64,000 nucleotides of DNA from Paramoeba atlantica (taxonomy: Eukaryota; Discosea): positions 124,001-188,000 of the forward strand of contig CDRNVI010000012.1 of assembly GCA_977017575.1 (NCBI GenBank), given 5' to 3'. The number at the start of each line of letters is the position of its first letter. Positions within the stretch are counted from its first letter, which is position 1. The translations under genes were made by a program, and so were the position numbers. The notes beneath the pieces were generated by a model. The model was not told where the DNA came from. It did no database searches and was given only the letters and a program-made list of their open reading frames with translations. Of the stretch, positions 20,801 to 33,700 are shown in pieces.

Positions 20801-23800
20801 TGGGGGGGGGGCAGCGGTACCCATCGGAATTGTTGAAAAACTAGTGATCTCGTCACTCAATTCGATTCATACGTCTTCCTTTTTTCCTTGCGCCTCCTCC
20901 ATCCTCATCGGCCACACACTTCAAGGTAAATTTTGGACTATGTAGGTGTATTATCGGCACAGGGTGGAGAAATATCAAATGAAATCAAAGAGTATACAGG
21001 TATAGAAGGCTCCAAACTCTCAAAAAACGGTATAGGAGTTGATTTGGGAAAAATATATTTTTTCACTTTCACCCATAAATTTTTATTTTTTTTTGCAAAA
21101 TTTCAAAAATTGCTATGATCACCCTGGTGGGGAGGTGGGGGGGGGCAGTGGGTACACATCGGAATTGTTGAAAAACTGTTAGTTCCGCCATAGTGACAGC
21201 AACTATTGGGTTGAAGAGTCACTAGTGAGTTCTCTATTGAGTTGCACGCATCTGGATTGCTAAAACTCAATAGTAAACTCAATAGTAGCTGAAGTGTGTT
21301 TCTATTATTGAGTCTGAACTTAATAGTTCCTATGAAACTTGTGTACTATTGAGTCTGAACTTCATACCTAATTTTTTTGTAGTCCAATAATTTTTTTTGA
21401 TTTCGTCAAAATTGTTTTCCCAGAAACGATTTCTAGTACATGTTTGAGAGTTTAAAGCCTTAGCTATTGTACCCTGACTGTTCAAGATGATCACTTTACA
21501 AACAAAACTATTGAACCTTCCTGGTACTCTAAAAATCATTTCTAGATTTCTGATTATTTAAGTCATATCTTGTGAAACGGACCTACTGAACGTCATCCAA
21601 ACAATGGCCAAGGAAAAGAAGCAACTTACGGGAAGCATCAAAAAGCTAGAAACACAAATTGAGGAAATGGAAAAAAGGAACAACGAACTTTCAACCACCC
21701 TTTAGCGTGTAGTAGCCGAAAATTCGGAGCTTTGTCGGTTCGCTTCTCGCCCAGAAGAAACCACACACGAACGAACAGAAGTGACAAAATATTGGACGCA
21801 TTTGCTCGAAACAGGAATGTCTTCACATCAAGTCACGGCAATTCGAAGGGCATACGAAGAATTAAAAACAAAAACTACATGTACTTCCCTTTGGTTCTTT
21901 TCTCCGGAGCCTAGGAGTTCATTGGAAACGTTTTTTACCTTGCCATGGATCATATGGGCGCCCATGCGCCAAGGCGAAAAAGAAAACCTACACTGTCTTC
22001 ATTGCAAGAGCGATTGACTTTCATGAAGCTTTCTCCTGTGCGTCGGATTTTTAATCTTTCGACACCAATGTACTATCTTTGTGAAGTGTATCAATGTCGT
22101 AGCACTGAGTGTCGTAAGGTAATATCAAGTGATGAAAAGAGCTTAATTTCCAGCCTATCCCACAAGGCACGAAATTCCTTTCCTATTATTAAAACTGAGA
22201 AATTGGGGATGACTAGACGACTTTCAACGGCCATTATGGCAATAGGAACTAGTGGTTCTAATATGAGTGAATTTCAAGGTATTCTGCAAGAAGTGTATGC
22301 CGTCGATTACCATCAGCGGACGTTGCAGTATCTGAGTAATAAGCGCGATGAAAGACACATTTTTGAATTAAAGCACACGGAAAAATTTGGATTTCGCTGG
22401 GATCCTAATTGCGTGGAAGCTATTTCAAATCGAATTTCACAAGAATGGATGACTCCATCAGTGGATCATTTTCAGGATGTTTTGATTTCATTACTCCAGC
22501 AGCGCCAGGTGGAGTGTGACAACTATATGTCCGAGCTGACTGGTACAGTGCTTGCAATGGATCATACTTTCGAGACCGCAAAGTGCATTCGACTGCGTGG
22601 GGAAGCACCGTTTCGTTCTCACTTTGTTGTTCACAATGAAATTGGTGAGATTTTGGCTGCCGTATACACTCGAAATGAAAGTTTTGACACTTTGCACAAT
22701 GTTCTTTCAAACATAGCATCACGTCCAGGAAGCAAAGCAATGGTTATATATGTTGACAACTGTTGCACAGTACGTTCTAAAATACAACGCCACTTTCCAT
22801 CTGCACATATTAAATGCGATTTATGGCATTGGCTGCACCGTTTCGCAGCTGTTATCCCACGCACTTCAGCATCAAATCGGCAAAAAATGTTTTACACCGA
22901 GCTTTGCCGATCTGTAGTAGAGCCTCTTACTATCGCTTTGTCAAAAAAGGAACATCTTGATGCGCATGAGAAAGTTATTCCACGTCCGGCAAAATTGTTT
23001 TCTAAAATGGAACTCCTGAAGGAAAAATATTCGGACATCTTTACATGGAACCCCAAGTTAGCTTCTCTCTGGCCGTACGCAATAGCCCACATCGAGCGGG
23101 ACTGCCTCAGTGACCCTACAGATGTGAATTTGACGCGCGTGGATAAGGATATGGTGTATCGTTCCAGCCGAGGAACCAACATTTGTGAAAGTTTTCATTC
23201 TCGTTTGAAAGCTAAAGTGAAGCTTCGCGCGCGTAGCTCAGCAGAAACTGTAGACGCGCTGACAAGGAGCTTTATTTATCGAAGTAATGTGAAATGTGCT
23301 GTGAGATTCAAATCAGCGCCGGATATGATGTGTTTCGACGCTCTGTTGTTTCGAACCTTGAAAGAAACCTTCTCTTCTCTCTTCCTGGGGGCGGACGATG
23401 CAAGATTATGTAATAGTCCTTTTGCACTTCTCCCTGTGGCGAAACAACTAACGACTCATGAACTGTTCTTCACACAATATGTTCACCCTGTTCAATCTGG
23501 GGATGGATATGCACTTATCCCACATTCCTTGTCTGACAATCAGCTGAGTAATGTTCGCAGCTGGGCGCAAAATAAGTTTGGTTGCGAGCCCGTATTTCTT
23601 GGCAAAGACGATGTGGAATTTAACTTCGCACTTTCGGCTACACCAACTAAGCACGAGGAAAAGGTGCGTTTCCTAGGTGGAGAGTGCACCGCAGCGTCAA
23701 TGATGAGCACACTTGAATACTTGTGTGCGGGAGATCCCTGTATTCTGCGGTGCGATACATCGCGGGTGGACAAAGATACGACGTTCGAACGAGTTCTTGA

Positions 23801-24212
23801 ACACTTGAGCAAGCCCGAGAACGACGTCGAGGAAGTTATAACCAAGGTTTCGCACGGGCAATTATTTCTTCCCCTAGTTCGCTCTCTTGCCAATGTCATT
23901 TCAAGCACTGTACTCGTTTTGCACGAGCTTTCACACGTACCATATCTAGTGGTTCCTTTCGATTCCGTATCACCAACTCCGCAGAGGCACAGAATATGCG
24001 GTGTTTGCGTACTTGATATCCCTGGTGTAGGGATATTTAAAACTTTTGATACAGATTTTGATGTAGGTTTGGGGGCGAACGAGGAGATCATAATGGTTGA
24101 TGACTTACCTGTACAACATTTTACCGCGACAGGAAATAGCAACGCATGTCACCTGGCAACACATTTACATGCTCCAAGAATTGATCCTCGCCAAAGAAAC
24201 GTGATACTTTTT
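17728..24212. repeat. Array unit 2
   Basis: Complete 6,485-bp unit. LINE-1 5' third 17,728-18,747 (minus), SINE-B head 18,868, SINE-A 18,979, inverted SINE-B tail 19,271, SINE-B 19,413, MITE-like element 20,065-20,332 with the poly(A) footprint at 20,090, antisense SINE-A 20,470, R repeats 20,621-21,180, motif cluster 21,210, transposase pseudogene 21,604-24,308. Private differences: C at 18,592 and A at the junction base 24,206. Confidence 0.93.
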
Positions 24213-24308
24213 GAAGCCTTTTTGGAAGAGTATTTGAGGTGGAATGGATTGCCTCGGCTAGTTTTTCCCAACTTACTTTGCTGTTTTCGACTTCAAGATG
24301 AGGAGTAG
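21604..24308 (+). pseudogene. MULE-like transposase, unit 2
   Basis: Identical to the unit 1 copy in its 787-codon frame (21,945-24,308), with the same in-frame stop in the coiled-coil segment, the same frameshift near 21,980 and the same chimeric C-terminus. The only change seen is the junction base at 24,206. Confidence 0.75.
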
Positions 24309-27300
24309 TTGCAGTTTCAGTTTCGTTTGTTGAACGTATTCTTTTCGGAGAATGTTTCAGGGCTTTCTTAACTCCGGTTGCAAAATTGCTCTTAATGTGA
24401 TCATCCCTAAGCGCAGACCAGAAGGGCGGCTGTAGTTTCTTTTCTTGTTTTTTCCAACGAAAATTAAAGTTTGAAGATAGTACGCAGTGTCTGGTTGGAA
24501 TAGGGGGGATGCAAACCTTTTGTTTACGTATCGACGAGAAAAATCGACGATTTACGATTATATGATCTAGTTGTTTTGTCAATCCTTCTGGATATTTTTT
24601 TGGACTTTGGAAAGCGATATGTCCACTTGCGCCGCGCACAGCATCCTTCATGTGCAGACTGGGCGCCCATTGAATGCAACAAACTGTGTAGCGCCTTAGT
24701 CCGCTTAGTGCGGCATTTCCAGCCTCGTACTGTAAGAAGAGGTGCATTTAAATCTCCGCAAATGATTTTCACAGGGCTTTTATCATCATACCAGGCATCA
24801 AACAAATTTTCATCAAAGGTACCTTGGATCGATGTGTTAGCTGTTGCAGTGGGGGGGTACACATTGAACAAGAATGCCTTGGTATTCTCCAGTATCCAAA
24901 AAAAAAAAATATTCTCCAGAAAAAAAGAAAAATATTCTCCAGAAGAAGGTTGGCCTTCATTATTCGATCACTAACTTTCTCAACATTGAGAGGGTATCTG
25001 CTGATTATTGCCATTCCGTTGTATCCGTTAACAGCACTCATCAGATAAAGGTGAATAAGAATTCCGTTAAGAAAAAGCTTACGATGTAAGATGGGATCGT
25101 CACCTTGGAACGTCAGCCTCGTTTCCTGCAGATTCATAATGTCAGCACATTGACATATAAGATTGACTCTTTATATCCGTTGCCTTTACCTTTAGGGTAT
25201 CAACATTTAGAGTACTAATCGTGAACCCCCCTCTCTAGTCCAAAGCGCATGGCCGCCACACGTTTCAACAGCAACCGCTGGAACACGGCAACCAAAACAC
25301 TTAACCAACCAGACACCCAAGAAGAGCGTAGTTGTGTATTGAGTTGAGTAGTGAGGTGGCGGAGTGGCAAGAATTCAAAGTTTGAAGAACATGGTGGTCA
25401 TACAGCGAGTTCAAAACCGCTCATCACATTATTACTGGCGATTATTACTTACATTATTACTGGCGCGGTGCGGGTGTAGTTGGTAGACGGTGGGTCTTAC
25501 AACTTGCAGGTTCCGGGTTCGATTCCAGCTATCGACAAAACTCGCAACCTGGCGGCCTCACTACAAAGGGAAAGCGATCAGTAGTGCCTTCAAGGCCCAC
25601 ACCCAACCCCGCTCCCTGGAGGACCGACCCGGAACCGCCTCGCCGAACCAGGCCCCAGCGCAGCCGCTAAATTGCGAGCTGCTTACGCAAAGGAGGCTTG
25701 AGACACAGCCTACACGATGCAACGGGGTTGGACGCCCGTCCGGGTAGCTACCGGGATGGTGAACAAAATCACCATCATCCAAATCATTCCGGAATGCTCC
25801 GGATGGTCGCTGGCAATCCAGACCCTTCACAGACAGATTTGGAAGTTCCGATGCCGACGTCCTCTACCAGTTTCCGCTTTTCCAAGGCGGCACCAGGGCG
25901 GAGGTGGCGGAGGTGGCGAAGTGGCAAGAATTCAAAGTTTGAAGCACATAGTGCTCAGACGGCGAGTTCAAACCCGCTCATCGCAATATTCCCGGCGGCC
26001 TCACTCTAAGAGGCTGGGCTGATAACCGACTAGGCCCAGTACTCGGAGGACCGTCCCGGACCCTCCCCTCAGGGAACCAGCTCCCTTACCCGGCTTAAAC
26101 CTCTTGGGTAAGCCGTGTTGACGTACAGTTCGTCGACGCAGCGTGTTGGCAACAGCACGTTCGTTCCGCCTTGGAAAAGCGGAAACTGGTGGAGGACGTC
26201 GGCCTCGGAACTTCCAAATCTGTCTGTGAAGGGCCTGGCTTGCCAGTGACCATCCGGAGCAATCCGGAATGATTTGGATTTTGGATTTGGGCGATGAGAG
26301 TCTCGGTTTTGGATTGAGAACGTTCGGACGGAGAGTTCATCGCTGTTTAAGAGTAAGGAAGAATGTTCTTTGTGTTAAAGTTAAAAAACACAGGGTTACA
26401 AGTAATATTATTTATAATAAAACACTTCAAAACTACTGTACGTGAGTTTGCGTTTTTGCATTGTAAAAGAAACCCTCTTTACTAGTGTTCGTTAATATGA
26501 GCAAATCATTTCACCAATAAGTCGGATACCAATTTAAGTGTATCAGACATGTTCTCGAGCAAAACGAAACTCAGTTATTCGATGCAAAAAAAAAAAAAAA
26601 AAAAAATTATTCGATGCGAAGCCAGATTGAAGAACCAATTTTGAGAATTCAATGATTTTTGAGCTCCGATTTCGTACGAAAGGTTTAATTGGGACAAAAC
26701 TTAGCTTCAGGGGGGCCTAAAAGATAAAACAACCACACTAAATTCCTTAGCTCGGTACAATAAAAGAAACCGGCTTCACATATAATAACTGAGTTTCGTT
26801 TTGCTCGAGAACACTCTCTTATCACCTAATCTCCATCCCCTCTTAATGTGAACTAACGCATCCATGAGTTAACATTCAACTTAAATGGAGTGTACACTTA
26901 TCTCTCGCAATCTAATAATAACCAAAAACAAATACTTTCTGTCTTTCGCACCGCATATGGGTCTTGAAGGCATTGCTTATCGCTCTACCTTTATAGTGAG
27001 GCCGCCAGGGTGCCAGTTGTGTCAACAGAGTGAATCGAACCCCCAACCTGCAGGTTGTAAGGCCCACCGTCTTCCAACTGCACCCGCACCCATTTTTCAA
27101 GGGGTGTTCTATGCCAGCACATGGAGAAGAATCGAATGAAACCCAAGTGTCTACAGGTATATCAGGCCCCAAACTCTCAAAAAACGGTCTAGGAGTTGAT
27201 TTGGGAAAAAAATAATTTTTAACTTTCACCCATAAATTTTTAGTTTTTTTTTTGAAAATTGCAAAAATTGCTATGATCACCTTGGTGGGGGGGGGGCAGC

Positions 27301-30300
27301 GGTACCCATCGGAATTGTTGAAAAACTAGTGATCTCGTCACTCAATTCGATTCATACGTCTTCCTTTTTTCCTTGCGCCTCCTCCATCCTCATCGGCCAC
27401 ACACTTCAAGGTAAATTTTGGACTATGTAGGTGTATTATCGGCACAGGGTGGAGAAATATCAAATGAAATCAAAGAGTATACAGGTATAGAAGGCTCCAA
27501 ACTCTCAAAAAACGGTATAGGAGTTGATTTGGGAAAAATATATTTTTTCACTTTCACCCATAAATTTTTATTTTTTTTTGCAAAATTTCAAAAATTGCTA
27601 TGATCACCCTGGTGGGGAGGTGGGGGGGGGCAGTGGGTACACATCGGAATTGTTGAAAAACTGTTAGTTCCGCCATAGTGACAGCAACTATTGGGTTGAA
27701 GAGTCACTAGTGAGTTCTCTATTGAGTTGCACGCATCTGGATTGCTAAAACTCAATAGTAAACTCAATAGTAGCTGAAGTGTGTTTCTATTATTGAGTCT
27801 GAACTTAATAGTTCCTATGAAACTTGTGTACTATTGAGTCTGAACTTCATACCTAATTTTTTTGTAGTCCAATAATTTTTTTTGATTTCGTCAAAATTGT
27901 TTTCCCAGAAACGATTTCTAGTACATGTTTGAGAGTTTAAAGCCTTAGCTATTGTACCCTGACTGTTCAAGATGATCACTTTACAAACAAAACTATTGAA
28001 CCTTCCTGGTACTCTAAAAATCATTTCTAGATTTCTGATTATTTAAGTCATATCTTGTGAAACGGACCTACTGAACGTCATCCAAACAATGGCCAAGGAA
28101 AAGAAGCAACTTACGGGAAGCATCAAAAAGCTAGAAACACAAATTGAGGAAATGGAAAAAAGGAACAACGAACTTTCAACCACCCTTTAGCGTGTAGTAG
28201 CCGAAAATTCGGAGCTTTGTCGGTTCGCTTCTCGCCCAGAAGAAACCACACACGAACGAACAGAAGTGACAAAATATTGGACGCATTTGCTCGAAACAGG
28301 AATGTCTTCACATCAAGTCACGGCAATTCGAAGGGCATACGAAGAATTAAAAACAAAAACTACATGTACTTCCCTTTGGTTCTTTTCTCCGGAGCCTAGG
28401 AGTTCATTGGAAACGTTTTTTACCTTGCCATGGATCATATGGGCGCCCATGCGCCAAGGCGAAAAAGAAAACCTACACTGTCTTCATTGCAAGAGCGATT
28501 GACTTTCATGAAGCTTTCTCCTGTGCGTCGGATTTTTAATCTTTCGACACCAATGTACTATCTTTGTGAAGTGTATCAATGTCGTAGCACTGAGTGTCGT
28601 AAGGTAATATCAAGTGATGAAAAGAGCTTAATTTCCAGCCTATCCCACAAGGCACGAAATTCCTTTCCTATTATTAAAACTGAGAAATTGGGGATGACTA
28701 GACGACTTTCAACGGCCATTATGGCAATAGGAACTAGTGGTTCTAATATGAGTGAATTTCAAGGTATTCTGCAAGAAGTGTATGCCGTCGATTACCATCA
28801 GCGGACGTTGCAGTATCTGAGTAATAAGCGCGATGAAAGACACATTTTTGAATTAAAGCACACGGAAAAATTTGGATTTCGCTGGGATCCTAATTGCGTG
28901 GAAGCTATTTCAAATCGAATTTCACAAGAATGGATGACTCCATCAGTGGATCATTTTCAGGATGTTTTGATTTCATTACTCCAGCAGCGCCAGGTGGAGT
29001 GTGACAACTATATGTCCGAGCTGACTGGTACAGTGCTTGCAATGGATCATACTTTCGAGACCGCAAAGTGCATTCGACTGCGTGGGGAAGCACCGTTTCG
29101 TTCTCACTTTGTTGTTCACAATGAAATTGGTGAGATTTTGGCTGCCGTATACACTCGAAATGAAAGTTTTGACACTTTGCACAATGTTCTTTCAAACATA
29201 GCATCACGTCCAGGAAGCAAAGCAATGGTTATATATGTTGACAACTGTTGCACAGTACGTTCTAAAATACAACGCCACTTTCCATCTGCACATATTAAAT
29301 GCGATTTATGGCATTGGCTGCACCGTTTCGCAGCTGTTATCCCACGCACTTCAGCATCAAATCGGCAAAAAATGTTTTACACCGAGCTTTGCCGATCTGT
29401 AGTAGAGCCTCTTACTATCGCTTTGTCAAAAAAGGAACATCTTGATGCGCATGAGAAAGTTATTCCACGTCCGGCAAAATTGTTTTCTAAAATGGAACTC
29501 CTGAAGGAAAAATATTCGGACATCTTTACATGGAACCCCAAGTTAGCTTCTCTCTGGCCGTACGCAATAGCCCACATCGAGCGGGACTGCCTCAGTGACC
29601 CTACAGATGTGAATTTGACGCGCGTGGATAAGGATATGGTGTATCGTTCCAGCCGAGGAACCAACATTTGTGAAAGTTTTCATTCTCGTTTGAAAGCTAA
29701 AGTGAAGCTTCGCGCGCGTAGCTCAGCAGAAACTGTAGACGCGCTGACAAGGAGCTTTATTTATCGAAGTAATGTGAAATGTGCTGTGAGATTCAAATCA
29801 GCGCCGGATATGATGTGTTTCGACGCTCTGTTGTTTCGAACCTTGAAAGAAACCTTCTCTTCTCTCTTCCTGGGGGCGGACGATGCAAGATTATGTAATA
29901 GTCCTTTTGCACTTCTCCCTGTGGCGAAACAACTAACGACTCATGAACTGTTCTTCACACAATATGTTCACCCTGTTCAATCTGGGGATGGATATGCACT
30001 TATCCCACATTCCTTGTCTGACAATCAGCTGAGTAATGTTCGCAGCTGGGCGCAAAATAAGTTTGGTTGCGAGCCCGTATTTCTTGGCAAAGACGATGTG
30101 GAATTTAACTTCGCACTTTCGGCTACACCAACTAAGCACGAGGAAAAGGTGCGTTTCCTAGGTGGAGAGTGCACCGCAGCGTCAATGATGAGCACACTTG
30201 AATACTTGTGTGCGGGAGATCCCTGTATTCTGCGGTGCGATACATCGCGGGTGGACAAAGATACGACGTTCGAACGAGTTCTTGAACACTTGAGCAAGCC

Positions 30301-30697
30301 CGAGAACGACGTCGAGGAAGTTATAACCAAGGTTTCGCACGGGCAATTATTTCTTCCCCTAGTTCGCTCTCTTGCCAATGTCATTTCAAGCACTGTACTC
30401 GTTTTGCACGAGCTTTCACACGTACCATATCTAGTGGTTCCTTTCGATTCCGTATCACCAACTCCGCAGAGGCACAGAATATGCGGTGTTTGCGTACTTG
30501 ATATCCCTGGTGTAGGGATATTTAAAACTTTTGATACAGATTTTGATGTAGGTTTGGGGGCGAACGAGGAGATCATAATGGTTGATGACTTACCTGTACA
30601 ACATTTTACCGCGACAGGAAATAGCAACGCATGTCACCTGGCAACACATTTACATGCTCCAAGAATTGATCCTCGCCAAAGAAACGTGATCCTTTTT
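24213..30697. repeat. Array unit 3
   Basis: Complete unit with the same order of parts at +6,485: LINE-1 5' third from 24,213, SINE block 25,353-26,292, MITE-like element 26,550-26,817, R repeats 27,106-27,665, transposase pseudogene 28,089-30,793. Carries T at 24,687, which turns Ala to Thr in one minus-strand frame; units 4 and 5 share it, units 1 and 2 do not. Confidence 0.93.
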
Positions 30698-30793
30698 GAA
30701 GCCTTTTTGGAAGAGTATTTGAGGTGGAATGGATTGCCTCGGCTAGTTTTTCCCAACTTACTTTGCTGTTTTCGACTTCAAGATGAGGAGTAG
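28089..30793 (+). pseudogene. MULE-like transposase, unit 3
   Basis: Same broken structure as unit 1: upstream coiled-coil segment with a stop, frameshift, then the intact DDE core frame 28,430-30,793 ending in antisense LINE-1 codons. No difference from unit 1 was seen in the 787-codon frame. Confidence 0.75.
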
Positions 30794-33700
30794 TTGCAGT
30801 TTCAGTTTCGTTTGTTGAACGTATTCTTTTCGGAGAATGTTTCAGGGCTTTCTTAACTCCGGTTGCAAAATTGCTCTTAATGTGATCATCCCTAAGCGCA
30901 GACCAGAAGGGCGGCTGTAGTTTCTTTTCTTGTTTTTTCCAACGAAAATTAAAGTTTGAAGATAGTACGCAGTGTCTGGTTGGAATAGGGGGGATGCAAA
31001 CCTTTTGTTTACGTATCGACGAGAAAAATCGACGATTTACGATTATATGATCTAGTTGTTTTGTCAATCCTTCTGGATATTTTTTTGGACTTTGGAAAGC
31101 GATATGTCCACTTGCGCCGCGCACAGCATCCTTCATGTGCAGACTGGGCGCCCATTGAATGCAACAAACTGTGTAGCGCCTTAGTCCGCTTAGTGCGGCA
31201 TTTCCAGCCTCGTACTGTAAGAAGAGGTGCATTTAAATCTCCGCAAATGATTTTCACAGGGCTTTTATCATCATACCAGGCATCAAACAAATTTTCATCA
31301 AAGGTACCTTGGATCGATGTGTTAGCTGTTGCAGTGGGGGGGTACACATTGAACAAGAATGCCTTGGTATTCTCCAGTATCCAAAAAAAAAAAATATTCT
31401 CCAGAAAAAAAGAAAAATATTCTCCAGAAGAAGGTTGGCCTTCATTATTCGATCACTAACTTTCTCAACATTGAGAGGGTATCTGCTGATTATTGCCATT
31501 CCGTTGTATCCGTTAACAGCACTCATCAGATAAAGGTGAATAAGAATTCCGTTAAGAAAAAGCTTACGATGTAAGATGGGATCGTCACCTTGGAACGTCA
31601 GCCTCGTTTCCTGCAGATTCATAATGTCAGCACATTGACATATAAGATTGACTCTTTATATCCGTTGCCTTTACCTTTAGGGTATCAACATTTAGAGTAC
31701 TAATCGTGAACCCCCCTCTCTAGTCCAAAGCGCATGGCCGCCACACGTTTCAACAGCAACCGCTGGAACACGGCAACCAAAACACTTAACCAACCAGACA
31801 CCCAAGAAGAGCGTAGTTGTGTATTGAGTTGAGTAGTGAGGTGGCGGAGTGGCAAGAATTCAAAGTTTGAAGAACATGGTGGTCATACAGCGAGTTCAAA
31901 ACCGCTCATCACATTATTACTGGCGATTATTACTTACATTATTACTGGCGCGGTGCGGGTGTAGTTGGTAGACGGTGGGTCTTACAACTTGCAGGTTCCG
32001 GGTTCGATTCCAGCTATCGACAAAACTCGCAACCTGGCGGCCTCACTACAAAGGGAAAGCGATCAGTAGTGCCTTCAAGGCCCACACCCAACCCCGCTCC
32101 CTGGAGGACCGACCCGGAACCGCCTCGCCGAACCAGGCCCCAGCGCAGCCGCTAAATTGCGAGCTGCTTACGCAAAGGAGGCTTGAGACACAGCCTACAC
32201 GATGCAACGGGGTTGGACGCCCGTCCGGGTAGCTACCGGGATGGTGAACAAAATCACCATCATCCAAATCATTCCGGAATGCTCCGGATGGTCGCTGGCA
32301 ATCCAGACCCTTCACAGACAGATTTGGAAGTTCCGATGCCGACGTCCTCTACCAGTTTCCGCTTTTCCAAGGCGGCACCAGGGCGGAGGTGGCGGAGGTG
32401 GCGAAGTGGCAAGAATTCAAAGTTTGAAGCACATAGTGCTCAGACGGCGAGTTCAAACCCGCTCATCGCAATATTCCCGGCGGCCTCACTCTAAGAGGCT
32501 GGGCTGATAACCGACTAGGCCCAGTACTCGGAGGACCGTCCCGGACCCTCCCCTCAGGGAACCAGCTCCCTTACCCGGCTTAAACCTCTTGGGTAAGCCG
32601 TGTTGACGTACAGTTCGTCGACGCAGCGTGTTGGCAACAGCACGTTCGTTCCGCCTTGGAAAAGCGGAAACTGGTGGAGGACGTCGGCCTCGGAACTTCC
32701 AAATCTGTCTGTGAAGGGCCTGGCTTGCCAGTGACCATCCGGAGCAATCCGGAATGATTTGGATTTTGGATTTGGGCGATGAGAGTCTCGGTTTTGGATT
32801 GAGAACGTTCGGACGGAGAGTTCATCGCTGTTTAAGAGTAAGGAAGAATGTTCTTTGTGTTAAAGTTAAAAAACACAGGGTTACAAGTAATATTATTTAT
32901 AATAAAACACTTCAAAACTACTGTACGTGAGTTTGCGTTTTTGCATTGTAAAAGAAACCCTCTTTACTAGTGTTCGTTAATATGAGCAAATCATTTCACC
33001 AATAAGTCGGATACCAATTTAAGTGTATCAGACATGTTCTCGAGCAAAACGAAACTCAGTTATTCGATGCAAAAAAAAAAAAAAAAAAAAATTATTCGAT
33101 GCGAAGCCAGATTGAAGAACCAATTTTGAGAATTCAATGATTTTTGAGCTCCGATTTCGTACGAAAGGTTTAATTGGGACAAAACTTAGCTTCAGGGGGG
33201 CCTAAAAGATAAAACAACCACACTAAATTCCTTAGCTCGGTACAATAAAAGAAACCGGCTTCACATATAATAACTGAGTTTCGTTTTGCTCGAGAACACT
33301 CTCTTATCACCTAATCTCCATCCCCTCTTAATGTGAACTAACGCATCCATGAGTTAACATTCAACTTAAATGGAGTGTACACTTATCTCTCGCAATCTAA
33401 TAATAACCAAAAACAAATACTTTCTGTCTTTCGCACCGCATATGGGTCTTGAAGGCATTGCTTATCGCTCTACCTTTATAGTGAGGCCGCCAGGGTGCCA
33501 GTTGTGTCAACAGAGTGAATCGAACCCCCAACCTGCAGGTTGTAAGGCCCACCGTCTTCCAACTGCACCCGCACCCATTTTTCAAGGGGTGTTCTATGCC
33601 AGCACATGGAGAAGAATCGAATGAAACCCAAGTGTCTACAGGTATATCAGGCCCCAAACTCTCAAAAAACGGTCTAGGAGTTGATTTGGGAAAAAAATAA